Part shown: positions 13,192-18,802 of the stretch, one piece after another
Numbering within the stretch: position 1 is the first letter of the stretch
Layout of the letters: every line of letters begins with the position of its first letter
NCBI GenBank assembly: GCA_937877655.1
Contig: CALFJC010000145.1
Location: 1-18,802 of the forward strand
Direction: 5' to 3'
Source of the DNA: an uncultured Selenomonadales bacterium
GTDB lineage: Bacteria > Bacillota > Negativicutes > Selenomonadales > Selenomonadaceae
Length of the DNA: 18,802 nt
The notes under the pieces: generated by a model
What the model was told of the DNA's origin: nothing
The model's input: the letters and a program-made list of their open reading frames with translations, nothing else
The model's database searches: none
Position numbers and translations under genes: made by a program

Positions 13192-14217
13192 ATGAAAAAA
13201 ATTTTGGCAGCATTGAGTTTATTGGCAGTTATAAATTTCGGGACATGTTCGGCTGAAAGTATTCACGCCGTCGGACGCGGCAATACCGAGCGAAGTGCGA
13301 TTCATAACGCAATGCGCTCGGCGATTGAACAAAAATTCGGCGCGGCGATTAATTCAAAGACGCGCACGGAAAATCACATGCTCCTTTCCGACAAAATTTC
13401 TGTCGACAGCGCGGGCTTAATTTCGAGTTACAAAATTATTTCCGACCGCGTCGAGAACGGAATTTTCATTGTCGAGATAATTGCCGAGCTTGACGATAAA
13501 AAAATTTCTTCGCAAATCACCGCGCTTGAAAAAAAATCTCTTGTCGATCTCAACGCCGATAATCCCCGCGTGGCAGTTATCGCCTTCGATTCAAGCGGGC
13601 GGCGTTATTCGGAAGTTGAAAACGAAATTATTTCCGCGCTGAAACGTCAAGGCTTTTCGCGGACGGTTGATCTTGCGCAGATTAATCGTGCCGTTCAGCA
13701 GAGGATTTATTCAGCGGCGGGCGACGTTGAACTTTGCAAAATTTTGGCTAATGATTTTCACGCTGATAACTTGGTCTGCGCAGAAGTAAAAATTTTATCG
13801 GACAAAGAAATTTCTGTTTCAAGCCGCTTGATTGAATTGAATACGGGCGAAATAATTTTTGCAGGTTCGGCGACGGGCGGCGGAGCTTTTCTTGACGGCA
13901 ACGACGCTTTGAAATTGGCGGGGCGACGTGCGGGCAATGAAATTTCTTTTGCCGCGTTGAAGTCCGCCGCGCAGATTGAGAGACATTTAACTTTGCTGAT
14001 AACCAAAAATATGTTCGAGCAATTTGGCGGCACTTTGACTTCTGCTTGTGAACAGATAAAAAATATTTCGGGCGTGAACGATGTTTTTGCCCGCAAGTTG
14101 AGCACGAGCCTTGAACTTGATGTCGACTTCGACGGCACCGCCGCCGATTTTGCCCGCGAGCTTGAATTTTTCGGGATAAAAATTTTGGAAGTCGGCGCGG
14201 GCTTCGTCAAAATTTGA
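13192..14217 (+). CDS. Secreted FlgT/LpoB-like protein of unknown function
   Basis: A 341-residue exported protein with a signal peptide (1-21, ending GTCSA before ES). Residues about 25-100 (GRGNTERSAIHNAMRSAIEQ, then LLSDKISVDSAGLISSYKI) resemble the N-terminal domain of flagellar protein FlgT. Residues about 125-225, starting PRVAVIAFDSS, resemble the FlgT middle/LpoB-CsgG type fold. The C-terminal 75 residues (HLTLLITKN to the end) look like a small alpha/beta module and are not recognised. LpoB-type proteins activate PBPs, and this gene follows a PBP with its ribosome site GAGGAG overlapping the PBP stop, so a PBP-partner role is an attractive inference. No flagellar genes are nearby. 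ATG 13192 is chosen over upstream TTG 13186 for spacing. Its last codons are repeated twice downstream. Confidence 0.6.
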   Translation: MKKILAALSLLAVINFGTCSAESIHAVGRGNTERSAIHNAMRSAIEQKFGAAINSKTRTENHMLLSDKISVDSAGLISSYKIISDRVENGIFIVEIIAELDDKKISSQITALEKKSLVDLNADNPRVAVIAFDSSGRRYSEVENEIISALKRQGFSRTVDLAQINRAVQQRIYSAAGDVELCKILANDFHADNLVCAEVKILSDKEISVSSRLIELNTGEIIFAGSATGGGAFLDGNDALKLAGRRAGNEISFAALKSAAQIERHLTLLITKNMFEQFGGTLTSACEQIKNISGVNDVFARKLSTSLELDVDFDGTAADFARELEFFGIKILEVGAGFVKI

Positions 14218-14221
14218 AACA

Positions 14222-14239
14222 AAAATCTCCGAAGATTTT
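14222..14239 (+). terminator. Weak AT-rich hairpin after the FlgT-like gene
   Basis: AAAATCT (14222-14228) and AGATTTT (14233-14239) form a 7-bp stem with loop CCGA, followed by A-TTTT. It is weak as a terminator. Its arms persist in altered form in the two downstream copies. Confidence 0.4.
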
Positions 14240-14243
14240 ATTT

Positions 14244-14360
14244 TGCTGAAGGCAACCGATGATTTTTTTACGCGAACTTGAATTTTGCGGAATAAAAATT
14301 TTGGAAGTCAACGCGGGCTTCATCAAAATCTGAAACAAAAAAACTCCGAAGATTTTATTT
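14244..14360 (+). repeat. Degenerate tandem copy 2 of the FlgT-like gene's 3' end
   Basis: About 115 bases after the real gene end, the sequence repeats its last 20 or so codons, stop and following hairpin arm. The frame is preserved and encodes RELEFCGIKILEVNAGFIKI then TGA (14272-14333). It has no gene body or ribosome site. Differences are mostly point changes. Confidence 0.8.
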
Positions 14361-14477
14361 CACGGAAGACTGCCGCCGATTTTTTTACGCGAACTTGAAT
14401 TTTTCGGAATAAAAATTTTGGGAGTCAACGCGAGCTTCGTCAAAATTTGAAACAAAAAAAACTCCGAAGAATTTTTT
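14361..14477 (+). repeat. Degenerate tandem copy 3 of the FlgT-like gene's 3' end
   Basis: A third copy, 117 bases after the second, again in frame: RELEFFGIKILGVNASFVKI then TGA (14389-14450). Copies 2 and 3 share GATTTTTTTACGCGAACTTG, absent from copy 1, so copy 3 probably arose from copy 2 or the reverse. It ends in the functional terminator. Confidence 0.8.
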
Positions 14478-14493
14478 CTCCGGAGTTTTTTTA
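14455..14493. terminator. Bidirectional terminator between FlgT-like gene and glycosyltransferase
   Basis: The ACTCCG/CGGAGT core, extended by A/T pairs, makes a 12-bp stem (14455-14466 with 14481-14492) and a 14-base loop. The A-run and T-run let it work in both directions. The minus-strand glycosyltransferase stop codon (14491-14493) lies within it. Confidence 0.75.
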
Positions 14494-15627
14494 TTGCACT
14501 TTTGCCCGCAACTCTTTAATTTCCTTGTCGTATTTTATAAGTCGCTGGCGATAAGAATGAATCGCGCCGTAAATGTACGCGAAAAACGGCGTGAAGTCTC
14601 CGCAATATTTTTTCAGCTCCTTGCGAACAACGGCGTCCAACTGCGCGGGCGTGTACTTGTCATAAAATCTTTGCGTCCAAACCAAATGTTGTTGGATTAT
14701 GTAATCAATCGGCAACTGGCGGTAGGAAGGATTTTTTACAAAAAATTCAATTCCGTTCATGAAGTCGTCGAGAACTTTTGATCCTTCAATCATTAAATGC
14801 GTCAGCGCGTGCAGAGAATCTTCAATAGAAACCATTTTGCGCGTTATCGAGTCGGGATTGTGACGATAAATGTAAACGATATTCGGGACGCGGACGATTC
14901 GCGGCGCGGTACACAAAACTTGAAAATAAAAAACGATGTCCTCCGAAGTCAACAGCTTGGCGAAGTGAATATTTTTTTCCATGAGAAAATCGCGGCGATA
15001 AAGTTTGTTGTGCACCCAGCCGAAAAATCTTCCCTTATAAAACATTTGCACGCGCTCGGCAAGATTGGCGGTTTCAAGAAAAGCTTCCTTGCAAAAGCCG
15101 CCCTTCTCCTTGCTGAAGGTTGTAAATTTTGTTTCGGGCGTCACGTCGATTGTCTGATTTTCGGGGAACAAAACCTGCTCGGTATGAACAACGTCGGCTT
15201 TGAATTTTTCGGCGACAGTGACAAGTTCCGCAAGCGCGGTCGGCGTGTACATGTCGTCGGCGTCAAGGAAGGCGATATATTTTCCGCGACTCATTCTTAT
15301 CCCCGTATTTCGCGGCTCGGCTGCCGCCCCGGAATTTTTTGCATGTCTTACAATTTTAATTCGTCTGTCCTGTTGCGCCATCTCCAAAACAATTTTTAGC
15401 GTGTCGTCGGTTGAGCAATCGTCAACGCAAATCAACTCAAAATTTCCGAACGTCTGATTCAAAACGCTTTGAACGCAAGTTTTTATGTATCGCTGAGCAT
15501 TGTACATCGGAAGGACAATCGAAACGCCCGGCAAAGTTGCAACATTCGCGGGCGCGGCGGCTTGAGGCGCGGCAGGTAAATTTTTCTCCGCAGATTTTTT
15601 ATGAACTTTATTTTTCACACTTGACAT
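14491..15627 (-). CDS. Family 2 glycosyltransferase
   Basis: A 378-residue cytoplasmic GT2 enzyme. After a 33-residue Lys/Ala/Pro-rich leader, the GT-A fold starts at GVSIVLPMYNAQRYI with the nucleotide-sugar contacts CVDDCSTDDT (about 67-76), NSGAAAEPRNTG (98-109), the metal-binding DADD (122-125) and a TSEDIVFYFQ segment that fits the catalytic-base region. The C-terminal 130 residues are helical and end in a charged stretch (KYDKEIKELRAK). No membrane helix is evident. It probably adds a sugar to a surface polysaccharide or glycoconjugate; donor and acceptor are unknown. Start 15627 (second ATG) is preferred since GGAG then lies 8 bases upstream; ATG 15633 is only 3 bases from it. It stands alone on this strand with its own promoter. 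Confidence 0.88.
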   Translation of the reverse strand: MSSVKNKVHKKSAEKNLPAAPQAAAPANVATLPGVSIVLPMYNAQRYIKTCVQSVLNQTFGNFELICVDDCSTDDTLKIVLEMAQQDRRIKIVRHAKNSGAAAEPRNTGIRMSRGKYIAFLDADDMYTPTALAELVTVAEKFKADVVHTEQVLFPENQTIDVTPETKFTTFSKEKGGFCKEAFLETANLAERVQMFYKGRFFGWVHNKLYRRDFLMEKNIHFAKLLTSEDIVFYFQVLCTAPRIVRVPNIVYIYRHNPDSITRKMVSIEDSLHALTHLMIEGSKVLDDFMNGIEFFVKNPSYRQLPIDYIIQQHLVWTQRFYDKYTPAQLDAVVRKELKKYCGDFTPFFAYIYGAIHSYRQRLIKYDKEIKELRAKVQ

Positions 15628-15660
15628 TGTCATTTCTCCGTTTAAAATTTTTTCGCCGAA

Positions 15661-15689
15661 ACTATAGCACAGAGATTTTGAACTTGCAA
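15661..15689 (-). promoter_or_regulatory. Promoter of the glycosyltransferase gene
   Basis: On the minus strand, TTGCAA (15689-15684), a 17-base spacer, then TATAGT (15666-15661), preceded by TGC, which gives an extended -10. It lies about 34 bases upstream of the start. Confidence 0.75.
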
Positions 15690-15753
15690 ATTAAAAATCG
15701 CCGCGCAGGTTAAATGAAACGGGCATGAAATTAAAAAATGTTCCGAAAATTTA

Positions 15754-15782
15754 TTGACACTCAAAAAAATTTGGTGTAACAT
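15754..15782 (+). promoter_or_regulatory. Promoter of gap
   Basis: A consensus TTGACA (15754-15759), a 17-base spacer, and TAACAT (15777-15782). The leader of roughly 50 bases can form a small hairpin CTTGAA/TTCAAG (15791-15811) before the GGGAGGT ribosome site. Confidence 0.75.
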
Positions 15783-15841
15783 AGCAACAACTTGAAGGTT
15801 ATCTTTTCAAGAGTTTTCAAAGTATAGGGAGGTATTTTTAA

Positions 15842-16870
15842 ATGGCTGTTAAAGTTGCTATCAATGGTTTCGGTCGTATCGGTCGCCTTGCGTTCCGTCA
15901 AATGTTCGACGCTGAGGGTTATGAGGTTGTCGCTATCAACGACCTTACCAGCCCGAAAATGCTCGCGCACCTTTTGAAGTACGACACCGCACAGGGCGGT
16001 TTCTGCGGCAAGATCGGCGAAGGCAAACACCAAGTCGAGGCTAAAGAAAACTCCATCGTCGTCGATGGCAAAGAGATCATCATCTACGCTATCAAAGACG
16101 CCAAAGAAATTCCGTGGGGCAAACACGAAGTTGACGTTGTCCTCGAATGCACAGGCTTCTATACCAGCAAAGAAAAAGCTTCTGCGCATTTGGTTGCGGG
16201 CGCAAAGAAAGTCGTTATCTCGGCTCCTGCAGGCAATGACCTCCCGACAATCGTTTACAACGTCAACCACAAGACCCTTACCCCGGACGTGAAAGTTCTT
16301 TCGGCGGCATCTTGTACCACCAACTGCTTGGCTCCCATGACTGCGGCTCTTCACAACCTCGCTCCGATTCAAAGCGGCATTATGGCTACCATTCACGCTT
16401 ACACCGGCGATCAAATGATCCTTGACGGTCCGCAACGTAAAGGTGACCTCCGTCGCTCCCGCGCAGGCGCATGCAACATTGTTCCGAACAGCACCGGCGC
16501 AGCAAAAGCTATCGGACTCGTTATCCCCGAATTGAAGGGCAAACTCATCGGCGCAGCACAGCGCGTTCCCACTCCGACCGGCTCGACCACTCTTCTTTTC
16601 GCAGTTGTTAAAGGCGAAGTCACCAAAGAGCAAATCAACGAAGCCATGAAAGCCGCCGCCAACGAATCCTTCGGCTACAACGAAGAAGAAATCGTTTCCA
16701 GCGACATCATCGGCATGAAATTCGGCTCGCTCTTCGACGCAACCCAAACCATGGTCAGCCCCATTGGCGACGGCAATACCCTCGTTCAAGTTGTTTCTTG
16801 GTACGACAATGAAAACAGCTACACCAGCCAAATGGTTCGCACCATTAAGTACTTCGCAGAACTCAAGTGA
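15842..16870 (+). CDS. gap: Glyceraldehyde-3-phosphate dehydrogenase
   Basis: A 342-residue glycolytic enzyme oxidising and phosphorylating glyceraldehyde-3-phosphate to 1,3-bisphosphoglycerate. The NAD-binding GFGRIGR (9-15) and the acidic D34 in AINDLT indicate NAD preference, the glycolytic type. The nucleophile C158 lies in ASCTTNC and the base H185 in TIHAYTGDQ; the C-terminal WYDNENSYTSQMVR is typical. ATG 15842 has AGGGAGGT upstream. Codon use differs from most genes in the window: ATC, GTC, CTC and AAC are frequent where others use ATT, TTG and AAT, as expected for a very highly expressed gene. It is followed 181 bases later by the PGK-TIM fusion, with a possible partial terminator between them. 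Confidence 0.98.
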   Translation: MAVKVAINGFGRIGRLAFRQMFDAEGYEVVAINDLTSPKMLAHLLKYDTAQGGFCGKIGEGKHQVEAKENSIVVDGKEIIIYAIKDAKEIPWGKHEVDVVLECTGFYTSKEKASAHLVAGAKKVVISAPAGNDLPTIVYNVNHKTLTPDVKVLSAASCTTNCLAPMTAALHNLAPIQSGIMATIHAYTGDQMILDGPQRKGDLRRSRAGACNIVPNSTGAAKAIGLVIPELKGKLIGAAQRVPTPTGSTTLLFAVVKGEVTKEQINEAMKAAANESFGYNEEEIVSSDIIGMKFGSLFDATQTMVSPIGDGNTLVQVVSWYDNENSYTSQMVRTIKYFAELK

Positions 16871-16914
16871 GATTTTTTTCTGCAGTAAATTGAACACGCT
16901 TTGAAAATGTGACG

Positions 16915-16944
16915 GCTCGGCTCTTCGTTATTGTTGAGCCGGGC
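16915..16944 (+). terminator. GC-rich hairpin between gap and pgk, possible partial terminator
   Basis: GCTCGGCTC (16915-16923) pairs with GAGCCGGGC (16936-16944), including one G-U, with a 12-base loop. Only a poor T-run (TGTTTC) follows, so it may attenuate rather than stop transcription, or protect the gap mRNA 3' end after processing. Confidence 0.5.
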
Positions 16945-16951
16945 TGTTTCA

Positions 16952-17033
16952 ATTAGTAATGTGCAATTAGTAATTAGCAATTAAGAGAACGTTTTTTCAT
17001 TACTCATTGCTCATTACTCATTACTCATTGATT
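16952..17033. repeat. Seven-base repeats in inverted arrangement, locus C (before pgk)
   Basis: Five heptamers of ATTAGTA type (16952-16986), a 12-base gap, then five heptamers of ATTACTC type (16999-17033), which are roughly the reverse complement. The two arms could form an imperfect hairpin of about 33 bp. It ends just before the GGGGAGG ribosome site of pgk. Same family as loci A and B. Confidence 0.8.
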
Positions 17034-17051
17034 TTTTGGGGAGGTTTTCTA

Positions 17052-18802
17052 ATGAATAAGAAAAACATTCGCGACATCAACTTGAAAGGCAAAAAGGTTT
17101 TCCTTCGCGTCGATTACAACGTCCCGATGGACGAAAACCAGAACATCACCAACACCAAACGCATTGACGCGACGCTCCCGACTCTCAATTATCTGCTTGA
17201 ACAGGGCGCGGCTGTCGTTATCGGTTGCCACCTCGGACGCCCGACCGAAGCTCGCGAGCCCAAATTCTCCACGAAACCCATTGCAAAGAAACTCGCCGAA
17301 ATTCTCGGCAGAGAAGTAAAATGGGTTGAAGATTGCATCGGCGAACCCGCAGAAAAAGCGGCGGCTGAACTCCAACCCGGCGAAATTCTTTTGCTTGAGA
17401 ACCTTCGCTATCATAAGGAAGAAAAGAAAAACAATCCGAAATTCGCGAAACAACTCGCCGCACTCGCGGACATCGCTGTCAATGACGCTTTCGGCATGGC
17501 GCACCGCGCTCACGCCTCCAACGTCGGCATTACCCATTTCCTCGAAACCGCTTCGGGCTTCCTTATGGAAAAGGAAATTAATTATATCGGCAAAACTCTT
17601 GAAAATCCGCAACGTCCGTTCGTCGGCATTATCGGCGGCGCGAAAGTTTCCGACAAAATCGGCGTTATCAGCAACATGATTGACAAAGTCGACACGATCA
17701 TTATCGGCGGCGGCATGGCTCATACCTTCGACAAGGCTAAAGGTTACGAAGTCGGAACTTCGCTCCTTGAGGCTGACAAAGTCGAACTCGCAAAACAACT
17801 TCTCGAAAAAGCGGCGGCAAAAGGCGTTAAAGTCATTCTGCCCGTTGATATTGTTGTTGCGAATAAATTTGCGGCTGACGCAGAATATAAGACTGTTCCC
17901 GTTGATCAATGCCCGAAAGATTGGATGGGACTCGACAGCGGCGAAAAAACTTCGGAAGAATATGTAAAGGCACTCGAAGGCGCAAAGACGATCATTTGGA
18001 ACGGACCTATGGGCGTTTTTGAATTCGATAACTTTGCAAAAGGTACGCTCGCAGTTGCGGCGGCTGTCGCGGCGGCTACCGAAAAAGGCGCGATTTCAAT
18101 CGTCGGCGGCGGCGACTCCATTGCGGCTTTGAAGAAAACCGGGCTCGACAAGAAAATTTCTCACATTTCCACCGGCGGCGGCGCAACCCTCGAATATCTC
18201 GAAGGAAAAGTTTTGCCCGGCATTGACGCGATTGACGGCGTGGGACGCACTCCGATTATCGCGGGCAACTGGAAAATGAACAACACCATTAAAGAAGGCG
18301 TCAAACTCGTTGAAGAATTGATTCCGCTCGTCAAAAATGCCGAATGCCGCGTCGTTGTCGCTCCGACTGCCACTGCACTTGCGGCGGTTGCCAATGCGGT
18401 TAAGAGCACGAATATTCACGTTGCCGCGCAGAATGTTCACTGGGAACCCAAAGGAGCTTACACCGGCGAAATTTCTACGGGCATGTTGAACGAAATCGGC
18501 GTTGATTATGTCGTTCTCGGACACAGCGAACGCCGCGATTATTTCGGCGAAACTGATGAAGGCGTCAACAAGAGAGCAAAAGCCGCTTTCAACGCGGGCA
18601 TTACTCCGATAGTTTGTTGCGGCGAGCCGCTTGAAATTCGCGAAGCGGGCACTTACATTGAACACGTCGTCGGACAAATCGACAAAGACCTTGACGGATT
18701 CAAACCCGCCGAAGTCAAGAAACTCGTTATCGCTTACGAGCCGATTTGGGCTATCGGCACCGGCAAGACTGCGACTTTTGAACAGGCTGAAGAAGTCTGC
18801 AA
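17052..18802 (+). CDS. pgk-tpi: Bifunctional phosphoglycerate kinase / triosephosphate isomerase fusion (3' end outside window)
   Basis: One uninterrupted frame of 583 codons reaches the window end. Residues 1 to about 396 are phosphoglycerate kinase, making ATP and 3-phosphoglycerate from 1,3-bisphosphoglycerate: VFLRVDYNVPMDE (16-28), HLGRP (60-64), LLLENLRYH, VNDAFGMAHRAHAS, GGAKVSDKI, the nucleotide-site WNGPMGVFE, and GGGDS with the final STGGGA. Without a stop or a new start, residues 399 onward are triosephosphate isomerase: RTPIIAGNWKMN with K408, GHSERR with catalytic H491, and AYEPIWAIGTGKTAT with catalytic E563. About 70-80 residues of the isomerase are missing off the edge. Thermotoga has a known PGK-TIM fusion with the same domain order. 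ATG 17052 follows GGGGAGG. Codon use matches highly expressed gap. Confidence 0.96.
   Translation, partial: MNKKNIRDINLKGKKVFLRVDYNVPMDENQNITNTKRIDATLPTLNYLLEQGAAVVIGCHLGRPTEAREPKFSTKPIAKKLAEILGREVKWVEDCIGEPAEKAAAELQPGEILLLENLRYHKEEKKNNPKFAKQLAALADIAVNDAFGMAHRAHASNVGITHFLETASGFLMEKEINYIGKTLENPQRPFVGIIGGAKVSDKIGVISNMIDKVDTIIIGGGMAHTFDKAKGYEVGTSLLEADKVELAKQLLEKAAAKGVKVILPVDIVVANKFAADAEYKTVPVDQCPKDWMGLDSGEKTSEEYVKALEGAKTIIWNGPMGVFEFDNFAKGTLAVAAAVAAATEKGAISIVGGGDSIAALKKTGLDKKISHISTGGGATLEYLEGKVLPGIDAIDGVGRTPIIAGNWKMNNTIKEGVKLVEELIPLVKNAECRVVVAPTATALAAVANAVKSTNIHVAAQNVHWEPKGAYTGEISTGMLNEIGVDYVVLGHSERRDYFGETDEGVNKRAKAAFNAGITPIVCCGEPLEIREAGTYIEHVVGQIDKDLDGFKPAEVKKLVIAYEPIWAIGTGKTATFEQAEEVC

Noticed and set aside
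14259..14333. Small gene of 24 codons in repeat copy 2
   Set aside because: The frame is open from an ATG at 14259, but there is no ribosome site and the sequence is plainly a copy of the preceding gene's 3' end.
15761..16897. A 378-codon open frame antisense to gap
   Set aside because: It lies opposite a fully recognisable GAPDH gene with strong codon bias, which keeps the complementary frame open. The product resembles nothing and has no ribosome site.
17049..17909. A 286-codon open frame antisense to pgk
   Set aside because: It is a shadow of the highly expressed PGK frame. Sequence is low in recognisable motifs and no start signals are seen.
18096..18677. A 193-codon open frame antisense to the PGK-TIM junction
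   Set aside because: The plus-strand frame through both domains carries all family motifs, so the antisense frame is incidental.

Overview
This window reads as a chromosomal housekeeping region of a Firmicutes bacterium. The main evidence is an RNA polymerase delta subunit gene (rpoE), strong GGAGG-type ribosome binding sites, TTG start codons, and the gene order argS - rpoE - pyrG - fba, which recalls the Bacillus rpoE-pyrG-(spo0F)-fbaA neighbourhood. A secreted FlgT-like protein and a double-domain secreted L,D-transpeptidase would suit a diderm member such as the Negativicutes. That placement is inference; nothing here is diagnostic to genus.

Layout. (1) 1-1966, plus: two tandem copies of the repeat-rich tail of an Rpn-family gene, a terminator with an extended -10 promoter abutting it, then a GutM-like membrane protein overlapping by 4 nt a family II (DHH) pyrophosphatase homologue that carries an N-terminal signal or anchor segment. 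(2) 2012-8038, minus: argS, a secreted tandem YkuD-domain protein whose first domain has lost its catalytic Cys and His, rpoE without its acidic tail, pyrG, and a class II aldolase. pyrG and the aldolase have their own promoters. (3) 8107-8869, plus: tRNA-Leu(UAG) with a strong promoter, followed without a terminator by plsY. (4) 8944-14217, plus: four tightly packed genes, namely an XpaC-TM2 fusion, telA, a class B penicillin-binding protein with one PASTA domain, and a secreted FlgT/LpoB-like protein. The 3' end of the last gene is followed by two degenerate tandem copies of itself. (5) 14491-15627, minus: a GT2 glycosyltransferase sharing a bidirectional terminator with region 4. (6) 15754-18802, plus: gap, then an in-frame PGK-triosephosphate isomerase fusion that runs off the window.

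How the genes work together. The right end encodes three consecutive lower-glycolysis steps in two genes (GAPDH, PGK, TIM), and the aldolase on the left supplies the triose phosphates. The XpaC-TM2/TelA/PBP/FlgT-like cluster looks like an envelope module: two membrane or TelA-type stress proteins, a septal or cell-wall transpeptidase, and a secreted protein of the fold used by PBP activators. It is the best candidate here for an under-described system. The GutM-like plus exported-PPase-like pair is the second.

Non-coding structure. A seven-base tandem repeat family (ATTAGGA/ATTACTC-type) sits in three intergenic leaders (before plsY, before the XpaC-TM2 gene and before pgk); before pgk it forms an imperfect inverted repeat. 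No CRISPR array, insertion sequence or phage genes are visible. No gene-free stretch exceeds 300 bases; the longest, 14218-14490, consists of the tandem 3'-end repeats and a terminator.
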